5,795 bases of DNA, from positions 8,969-14,763 of the forward strand of contig VBCZ01000059.1 of the NCBI GenBank assembly GCA_005889025.1. Reading direction: 5' to 3'. Source of the DNA: Betaproteobacteria bacterium (GTDB lineage: Bacteria; Pseudomonadota; Gammaproteobacteria; Burkholderiales; Casimicrobiaceae). Both the position numbers and the translations under genes were made by a program. Below are positions 1 through 4,617 of the stretch, piece by piece; positions within the stretch are counted from its first letter, which is position 1; every line of letters starts with the position of its first letter. The notes below the pieces were generated by a model. It saw only the letters and a list, made by a program, of their open reading frames with translations. It did no database searches and was not told where the DNA came from.

Positions 1-1442
1 AAGCCGCGCTTGACGAACGCACACATCCGGCATGGACGCGGCTCAAGTTCGACGAGCTTTTCGCTCAGCAGCTCTCGCTCAAGATGCATCGGCGGGCGAG
101 GGCGCGCCGCAAGGCGCCGCGTCTGCCGGGAGATGCCACGCTGACGCGGGCGCTGCTCGAACGTCTGCCATTCAGGCTGACGCGTGCGCAACAGCGCGTG
201 AGCGCCGAAATCCGCCGCGATCTCGCGCGCGCCGAGCCGATGCAACGATTGCTGCAGGGCGACGTGGGCAGCGGCAAGACCGTCGTCGCCGCACTTGCAG
301 CGTTGCAGGCGATCGAATCCGGCTACCAGGTCGCCTTTATGGCGCCTACGGAAATTCTCGCCGAACAGCATTACCGCAAGCTCGCGGTCTGGCTCGAAGG
401 CCTGCCGGTGAAAATGGCGTGGCTGTCGGGAAGCCTGCCCTCCAGGGAGCGAAAAAAAGCGCTGGCTGCGATCCAGGGCGGCGATGCGCATTTCGCCGTT
501 GGCACGCACGCGTTGTTTCAGGAAGAGGTCACGCTGCCCAGGCTGGGGCTCGCGATCGTGGATGAGCAGCACCGCTTCGGCGTGACGCAGCGGCTCGCGC
601 TGCGGCAGAAGGGCATCGGAGATGCGCATCAGCTGATGATGAGCGCGACACCCATTCCCCGCACGCTGGCAATGAGCTTCTACGCCGATCTCGACGTGTC
701 GGTGATCGACGAAATGCCGCCCGGGCGCACGCCGGTGACGACCAAGCTCGTGAGCCAGCGCCGTCGCGCGGAGATCGTCGAACGCGTGCGCAAGGTCTGC
801 GCGCAAGGGCATCAGGTGTATTGGGTGTGCCCGCTGATCGAGGAATCGGAAAAGCTCGAGCTGCAGACCGCGGTCGCGCTCCACGCGGATCTTACCTCGT
901 CGCTCTCGGAGCTCAAGGTCGGACTTCTGCACGGCAGGATGAAGCCCGACGACAAAGCCGCCGTGATGGCCGGATTCGTCGGCGGCGATGTCGATGTGAT
1001 GGTCGCGACCACGGTCATCGAAGTCGGTGTCGATGTGCCCAATGCATCGATGATGGTGATCGAGCACGCCGAGCGTTTCGGGCTCGCGCAACTGCACCAA
1101 TTGCGGGGCCGCGTGGGACGCGGCGCGGCGGAGAGCGTCTGCGTGCTGCTCTTCGAGGAGCCGATGTCGGAGTTGGCGAAGGCGCGCCTGAAGGTGATTT
1201 ACGAGCACGCAGACGGCTTCGAGATCGCGCGACAGGATCTCTTGATCCGCGGCCCGGGAGAGTTTCTGGGCGCGCGTCAGTCGGGCGTTCCGTTGTTGCG
1301 TTTTGCCGATCTCGAGCGCGATGTGAACCTGATCGAGCAGGCGCGTAGCGCCGCCGACGAGCTGCTTCGGCGCGAGCCGGGCGCGGCCAAGGCGCACCTC
1401 GAGCGCTGGCTGGGCGGCCGTCAGGAATTCATCAAGGCCTAG
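1..1442 (+). CDS. recG: ATP-dependent DNA helicase RecG (5' end missing)
   Basis: RecG is a cytoplasmic superfamily 2 helicase that binds branched DNA and drives fork regression and Holliday junction migration during replication repair and recombination. The frame is open from base 3, so the gene enters from the left edge; the ATG at 84 is internal. The visible 479 residues compare with about 680-700 for the whole family, so roughly the first 200 residues (wedge domain) are missing. In visible numbering the motifs run in order: Q-motif region FRLTRAQQRV (57-66), Walker A GDVGSGKT (86-93), DEQH box (187-190), SATP (214-217), ATTVIEVGVDVP (335-346), and motif VI QLRGRVGRG (366-374). After these comes the conserved C-terminal segment around GFEIARQDLLIRGPGEFLG (405-423), which couples ATP hydrolysis to translocation in RecG. 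No frameshift or missing key residue is seen. The stop is TAG at 1440-1442, 124 bp before hemA. The family call is near certain; upstream context is unknown. Confidence 0.97.
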   Translation, partial: AALDERTHPAWTRLKFDELFAQQLSLKMHRRARARRKAPRLPGDATLTRALLERLPFRLTRAQQRVSAEIRRDLARAEPMQRLLQGDVGSGKTVVAALAALQAIESGYQVAFMAPTEILAEQHYRKLAVWLEGLPVKMAWLSGSLPSRERKKALAAIQGGDAHFAVGTHALFQEEVTLPRLGLAIVDEQHRFGVTQRLALRQKGIGDAHQLMMSATPIPRTLAMSFYADLDVSVIDEMPPGRTPVTTKLVSQRRRAEIVERVRKVCAQGHQVYWVCPLIEESEKLELQTAVALHADLTSSLSELKVGLLHGRMKPDDKAAVMAGFVGGDVDVMVATTVIEVGVDVPNASMMVIEHAERFGLAQLHQLRGRVGRGAAESVCVLLFEEPMSELAKARLKVIYEHADGFEIARQDLLIRGPGEFLGARQSGVPLLRFADLERDVNLIEQARSAADELLRREPGAAKAHLERWLGGRQEFIKA

Positions 1443-1446
1443 GAAC

Positions 1447-1497
1447 CCTGATCGGCGTTCTGGTGGCAAAGTACGTCGAGCTTGACTCCGATCAAGG
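1447..1497 (+). other. Imperfect inverted repeat after recG
   Basis: CCTGATCGG (1447-1455) can pair with CCGATCAAGG (1488-1497) with one bulged A, leaving a 32-base loop. A smaller competing stem, CTTGA (1481-1485) with TCAAG (1492-1496), uses the same right arm. No T-run follows, so this is not a standard intrinsic terminator. It may mark the end of recG transcription or be chance. Confidence 0.2.
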
Positions 1498-1537
1498 CGG
1501 GTTTGGCATCCGCGGGGCAGGATCGCGGCTATTGCGC

Positions 1538-1543
1538 TAAAAT
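1538..1543 (+). promoter_or_regulatory. Candidate -10 box upstream of hemA
   Basis: TAAAAT matches the sigma-70 -10 consensus at five of six positions and sits in the only AT-rich patch of the recG-hemA gap. It would give a leader of roughly 15-20 bases before the hemA ATG. The weak point is the -35 region: at a 17-base spacing the bases are GGGCAG, a poor match. The nearby TTGGCA (1503-1508) is a good -35 match but lies 29 bases away, too far to pair with it. This is inferred from sequence only. Confidence 0.35.
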
Positions 1544-1554
1544 ATCAGGTACTT

Positions 1555-1558
1555 GAGG
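1555..1558 (+). promoter_or_regulatory. Ribosome binding site of hemA
   Basis: GAGG lies 8 bases before the ATG at 1567. It supports that start, which also gives the usual short GluTR N-terminus (MPLYALGLNHSTA). Confidence 0.6.
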
Positions 1559-1566
1559 TCCCGATC

Positions 1567-2820
1567 ATGCCCTTATACGCGCTAGGCCTGAACCACTCGA
1601 CCGCGCGGTTGGAGGTGCGGGAGATGGTTGCGTTCCAGATGGAGACCCTGGGCGCGGCTCTGCGTGACCTGATCGGATCGCCGAAGGTCAAGGAAGCGGC
1701 AATTCTTTCGACCTGCAATCGTACGGAAGTGTATTTCCATGGGTTGGAGCCCGAGCCGGTGAGCGAATGGCTGGAGAGCTTCCACGGCATTCCAAAGGCG
1801 TCGCTGTCGCCCTATCTCTACACCCTGCCGCAGGATCGCGCCGTGTCGCATGCATTCCGGGTTGCGAGCGGGCTCGATTCGATGGTGCTGGGCGAGCCGC
1901 AAATCCTCGGGCAGATGAAGCACGCAGTAAGGACCGCGGAGGCTGCGGGCTCGCTGGGACTCGTCCTCAATCGCCTTTTTCAGCGCACGTTCGCGGTGGC
2001 GAAGGATGTGCGGACGCGTACCGACATCGGCACCGCCTCGATTTCCATGGCGGCTGCCGCCGTGCGTCTCGCCGAGCGCATTTTTCCGTCGATCTCGGGA
2101 GAGCGCGTGCTCCTGATCGGCGCCGGGGAGATGATCGAGCTGGCCGCGACGCATTTCGCGGCGCGCAAACCAAAATCGATCACCGTTGCCAATCGGACGC
2201 TGGAACGCGGGGCGCAGCTTGCGGCCCGGTTTTTCGCCGACGCCATCACGCTCAACGAACTGCCGGATCGTCTCGCGCAATTCGACATCATCGTCACGTC
2301 GACGGCGAGCTCGCTCCCCATTCTCGGCAAGGGACTGCTCGAGCGGGCCATCAAGTCGCGGCGGCATTCGCCGATGTTCATCGTCGATCTCGCGGTGCCT
2401 CGCGACGTCGAGCCCGAGGCGGCGGACCTCGACGATGTCTTCCTCTACAGCGTCGACGACCTCGCCAATATCGTGAAGGACAACCTGCACATCCGCGCCG
2501 ATGCGGTACGCGAGGCCGAGGCGATGATCGCGGAACAGGCCGCGAGCTTTCTGCGCTGGCTCGAAGGTCGCAGCGTCGTTCCCACCATCGCCGCACTGCA
2601 CAGCCATCACGACCAGCTTCGCGCAATCGAGCTCGAGCGGGCGAGGCGTCTGCTGGCGAACGGTGCGTCCGCGGAGCACGTGCTCGAACAACTCGCGCGC
2701 GGGCTCACCAACAAATTTCTGCACGCGCCGACTCGTGCGCTCAACCAGGCTGGCGAAGCCGAGCGCGCCGAGCTGCTGGCGCTGCTGCATCACGTCTATC
2801 ACCTTCCCGAAGAGCCTTAG
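1567..2820 (+). CDS. hemA: Glutamyl-tRNA reductase
   Basis: GluTR reduces glutamyl-tRNA(Glu) with NADPH to glutamate-1-semialdehyde, the first committed step of the C5 route to 5-aminolevulinate, heme and other tetrapyrroles. It acts in the cytoplasm as a V-shaped dimer, handing its product to HemL. The protein has 417 residues, normal for the family. The catalytic domain carries GLNHSTA (7-13), STCNRTE (48-54) with the thioester-forming Cys50, and RVASGLDSMVLGEPQI (98-113) preceded by His95, the likely counterpart of the E. coli active-site His99. The NADPH-binding Rossmann domain has GAGEMIEL (185-192) and VANRT (207-211). VDLAVPRDVEP (273-283) follows, then the spinal helix and the C-terminal dimerisation domain (about 310-417). 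ATG 1567 has a GAGG site 8 bases upstream. The nearest downstream neighbour in the same direction is prfA, a common pairing in proteobacteria. All key residues are present. HemA is often controlled by heme through its N-terminus, but nothing visible here shows this. Confidence 0.98.
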   Translation: MPLYALGLNHSTARLEVREMVAFQMETLGAALRDLIGSPKVKEAAILSTCNRTEVYFHGLEPEPVSEWLESFHGIPKASLSPYLYTLPQDRAVSHAFRVASGLDSMVLGEPQILGQMKHAVRTAEAAGSLGLVLNRLFQRTFAVAKDVRTRTDIGTASISMAAAAVRLAERIFPSISGERVLLIGAGEMIELAATHFAARKPKSITVANRTLERGAQLAARFFADAITLNELPDRLAQFDIIVTSTASSLPILGKGLLERAIKSRRHSPMFIVDLAVPRDVEPEAADLDDVFLYSVDDLANIVKDNLHIRADAVREAEAMIAEQAASFLRWLEGRSVVPTIAALHSHHDQLRAIELERARRLLANGASAEHVLEQLARGLTNKFLHAPTRALNQAGEAERAELLALLHHVYHLPEEP

Positions 2821-2822
2821 TC

Positions 2823-2878
2823 ATCCCCGCGAAAACGAGCCCGAAAGGCCAAGTCTCGAGGAACGGCCAAGCGGGGAT
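2823..2878. repeat. Left palindrome of the repeat element, with long loop
   Basis: ATCCCCGC (2823-2830) is perfectly complementary to GCGGGGAT (2871-2878). The 40-bp interior contains a near-tandem repeat of 18-bp period: GAAAGGCCAAG (2843-2853) and GAACGGCCAAG (2861-2871), one mismatch in 11, with the palindrome CTCGAG (2855-2860) between them. The loop is far longer than the 4-base loop of the right palindrome, suggesting expansion or insertion within an older short hairpin. Confidence 0.6.
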
Positions 2879-2901
2879 CTAGCTATGCACGGGGTCAATG
2901 G

Positions 2902-2921
2902 ATTCCCGCTTGCGCGGGAAT
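2902..2921. repeat. Right palindrome of the repeat element
   Basis: ATTCCCGC (2902-2909) and GCGGGAAT (2914-2921) form a perfect 8-bp stem around the 4-base loop TTGC. On RNA this would be a stable hairpin, but no T-run follows, so it is not a standard terminator. The last bases of its right arm supply a spurious in-frame ATG (2920) for prfA. Confidence 0.7.
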
Positions 2922-2985
2922 GACGACATATCGTGCGAATGACGCCAAAGTCTTTACCGAATCGCGATCGGACCGCCTTAAGCGC

Positions 2986-4068
2986 ATGAAGCCATCTCTG
3001 TCCATCAAGCTCAACCAGCTTGCGACCCGGCTGGAGGAGCTCAACGCTCTACTCGGTGAGCAGGACGTCACTCGCGACCTCGATCGATATCGTGCGCTGA
3101 CCCGCGAGCACGCCGAGATCACGCCGGTCGTTTCGCTCTATCGCGACTGGGAGCGCTCCGAGCGCGATCTCGCTGCGGCGGAAGAGATGCTCGCCGACCC
3201 CGAGACGAGATCGTTTGCGGACGACGAGTCCAAGGCGGCGAAGTCGAGAATGGAGGAGCTTGAAGCGCGTTTGCAACAAGCGCTGCTGCCGCGCGATCCG
3301 AACGACGATCGCAATGTGTTCCTGGAAATTCGAGCCGGCACCGGCGGCGACGAATCCGCCCTTTTCGCCGGTGAGCTTTTTCGCATGTACGCGCGCTTTG
3401 CGGAGCGCAACAAGTGGCAGGTCGAGCTGATTTCCGAGAGTCCGGGCGATATGGGCGGTTACAAGGAAGTGATTGCCCGCGTGCTCGGCGCGGGCGTGTA
3501 TTCCAAGCTCAAGTTCGAATCGGGCGGACACCGTGTTCAGCGCGTCCCGGAGACGGAAGCGCAGGGGCGGATCCACACCTCGGCGTGCACGGTCGCGATC
3601 CTTGCGGAAGCGGACCCGATCGCTGATATCGCAATCAGTCCCGCGGAAATTCGCATCGATACCTTCCGTGCCTCCGGCGCCGGCGGGCAGCACGTCAACA
3701 AGACCGATTCCGCCGTGCGCATCACCCATATCCCGACAGGCCTCGTCGTGGAATGTCAGGACGACCGCTCGCAGCACCGCAATCGCGCACAGGCGATGGC
3801 GGTGCTCGCGTCGCGTCTGCTCGATCGCGAGCGACAGGAGCGGCAGAAAAAAGAGGCCGCGACTCGGAAAGGCCTGATCGGCAGCGGTGACCGGAGCGAG
3901 CGCATTCGCACCTACAACTTTCCGCAGGGCCGCGTCACCGACCACCGGATCAACCTGACCTTGTACAAGATCGACGCGATCATGGACGGAGATCTATTCG
4001 AGCTGACGCGAGCGCTGGCGCAGGAGTTTCAGGCCGAGCAGCTCGCCGCGCTCGGCGAGGAGGCGTAG
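2986..4068 (+). CDS. prfA: Peptide chain release factor 1 (RF1)
   Basis: RF1 recognises UAA and UAG stop codons in the ribosomal A site and triggers hydrolysis of peptidyl-tRNA. The start at ATG 2986 gives 360 residues beginning MKPS, the same length and N-terminus as E. coli RF1. The longer frame from ATG 2920 would add 22 residues encoded partly by the repeat element and is rejected, although no strong Shine-Dalgarno site precedes 2986. Domains in order: helical N-terminal domain (about 1-100), RAGTGGDE (116-123), the stop-codon reading tripeptide PxT seen as PET (188-190) within GHRVQRVPETEAQGR, and the catalytic loop SGAGGQHVN (230-238) with GGQ at 233-235. The C-terminal signature RTYNFPQGRVTDHRINLTLY (308-327) follows. 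PxT rather than SPF separates it from RF2. Gln235 is the residue normally methylated by PrmC. The gene's last codons contain the ribosome binding site of the following GNAT gene, so the two are probably co-transcribed. Confidence 0.98.
   Translation: MKPSLSIKLNQLATRLEELNALLGEQDVTRDLDRYRALTREHAEITPVVSLYRDWERSERDLAAAEEMLADPETRSFADDESKAAKSRMEELEARLQQALLPRDPNDDRNVFLEIRAGTGGDESALFAGELFRMYARFAERNKWQVELISESPGDMGGYKEVIARVLGAGVYSKLKFESGGHRVQRVPETEAQGRIHTSACTVAILAEADPIADIAISPAEIRIDTFRASGAGGQHVNKTDSAVRITHIPTGLVVECQDDRSQHRNRAQAMAVLASRLLDRERQERQKKEAATRKGLIGSGDRSERIRTYNFPQGRVTDHRINLTLYKIDAIMDGDLFELTRALAQEFQAEQLAALGEEA
4057..4063 (+). promoter_or_regulatory. Ribosome binding site of the GNAT gene, inside prfA
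   Basis: GAGGAGG is a near-ideal Shine-Dalgarno sequence within the final codons of prfA, 8 bases before TTG 4072. It is what decides the unusual TTG start and suggests translational coupling to RF1. Confidence 0.7.
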
Positions 4069-4071
4069 CGC

Positions 4072-4617
4072 TTGCTGCTGCGTCCGCCGCAGACCGAGCG
4101 TCTCCGGCTTCGTGAATTTCGCCCCGCCGACCTCGCCGATGTGCTTCGCCTGGACAGCGATCCGCGCGTCATGCGCTACATCGGTGACGGGCGCGTGGGC
4201 ACGCGCAGGGCGATCGCCGATGCGCTGGACCGCGTGGCGCGCCACTATCGCAATTATCCCGGCCTGGGCGTGTGGCCCGCGGAAGAGCGTTCCACCGGCC
4301 GCTTTATCGGATGGTTCTGCCTGAAATACATCCCGAAGACCGTCGAGGTGGAGGTGGGCTACCGTCTGCTTCCGGAAGCGTGGGGGCGGGGATTCGCGAC
4401 CGAGGGCGCTAAAGCGCTGGTCGCGTACGGTCTCGGCGAGATCGGCCTTTACCGCATCGTCGGCATCACCCACCCCGACAACGCGGCTTCGCAGCGCGTG
4501 CTGCACAAGGCGGGCCTGCGCGATGCCGGCTGGGGGCGTTATTACGATCGCGACGTGCGTGTCTTCGTCGCGGAGCAGGTGAGGCCGGAGCTCTCTCGAG
4601 AACCGGCGGAAAACTAA
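4072..4617 (+). CDS. GNAT-family N-acetyltransferase (RimJ/RimL-like)
   Basis: The 181-residue protein has the form of a single-domain GNAT acetyltransferase of the RimJ/RimL type (Acetyltransf_3), which moves an acetyl group from acetyl-CoA to an amine, in that group often a protein N-terminus. The opening TERLRLREFRPADLADVLRL (8-27) is the usual first strand and helix. VEVEVGYRLLPEAWGRGFATEG (91-112) covers strand beta-4 and the acetyl-CoA pyrophosphate loop, read as R-G-F-A after GYRLLPEAWG. HPDNAASQRVLHKAGL (134-149) is the typical motif B, where the Asn-x-x-Ser segment lies near the CoA. There is no signal peptide or membrane segment, so it is cytoplasmic. TTG 4072 is chosen because it lies 8 bases after GAGGAGG and 3 bases after the prfA stop; no ATG lies near. 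The substrate cannot be read from sequence; a ribosomal protein, a translation factor, an amino acid or a small molecule are all possible. It occupies the place where prmC often follows prfA, but it is not a methyltransferase. Confidence 0.88.
   Translation: MLLRPPQTERLRLREFRPADLADVLRLDSDPRVMRYIGDGRVGTRRAIADALDRVARHYRNYPGLGVWPAEERSTGRFIGWFCLKYIPKTVEVEVGYRLLPEAWGRGFATEGAKALVAYGLGEIGLYRIVGITHPDNAASQRVLHKAGLRDAGWGRYYDRDVRVFVAEQVRPELSREPAEN

Larger units (their letters stand above)
2821..2924. repeat. REP-like palindromic element between hemA and prfA
   Basis: The element begins directly after the hemA TAG. Its ends form an 11-bp terminal inverted repeat with one mismatch: TCATCCCCGCG (2821-2831) and CGCGGGAATGA (2913-2923). 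Inside are two palindromes, listed separately. Read on the minus strand, its right end encodes VIPAQAGIH, a peptide that turns up in spurious ORFs over dispersed GTCATTCCCGC-type repeats in many proteobacteria; this is from general knowledge, not a search. The arms also resemble the Neisseria dRS3 pattern ATTCCC-N8-GGGAAT. It holds no convincing gene. It is probably a non-autonomous REP or MITE-like repeat present many times in the genome. It may stabilise the hemA mRNA end or reduce readthrough into prfA. The type is fairly sure; its function is inference. Confidence 0.75.

Noticed and set aside
188..190. RF1 codon-reading tripeptide PET instead of E. coli PAT (residue numbers of the prfA product)
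   Set aside because: The middle residue of the RF1 PxT motif varies among bacteria; Pro and Thr are kept, so no change of stop-codon specificity is implied.
1503..1519. Possible sigma-54 promoter (TTGGCA with GG and GC ten bases apart) before hemA
   Set aside because: The GG-N10-GC spacing fits, but the TT before the GC is replaced by GG and the bases after TTGGCA do not match the consensus. It is probably chance in GC-rich DNA.
1582..2802. A 406-residue open frame on the minus strand opposite nearly all of hemA
   Set aside because: hemA is beyond doubt on the plus strand. The antisense translation is rich in Arg, His and Gln with no recognisable domain, as expected opposite a GC-rich gene with strong third-position bias.
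1767..2882. A 371-residue plus-strand frame inside hemA
   Set aside because: Arg- and Ala-rich shadow in a second frame of hemA that runs on into the repeat element.
2902..2921. Right palindrome as an intrinsic terminator for hemA
   Set aside because: The stem is strong but no T-run follows, and the same structure is explained by the dispersed repeat.
3049..3945. A 298-residue minus-strand frame opposite prfA
   Set aside because: Same cause: a shadow of a highly conserved plus-strand gene, with no motif.
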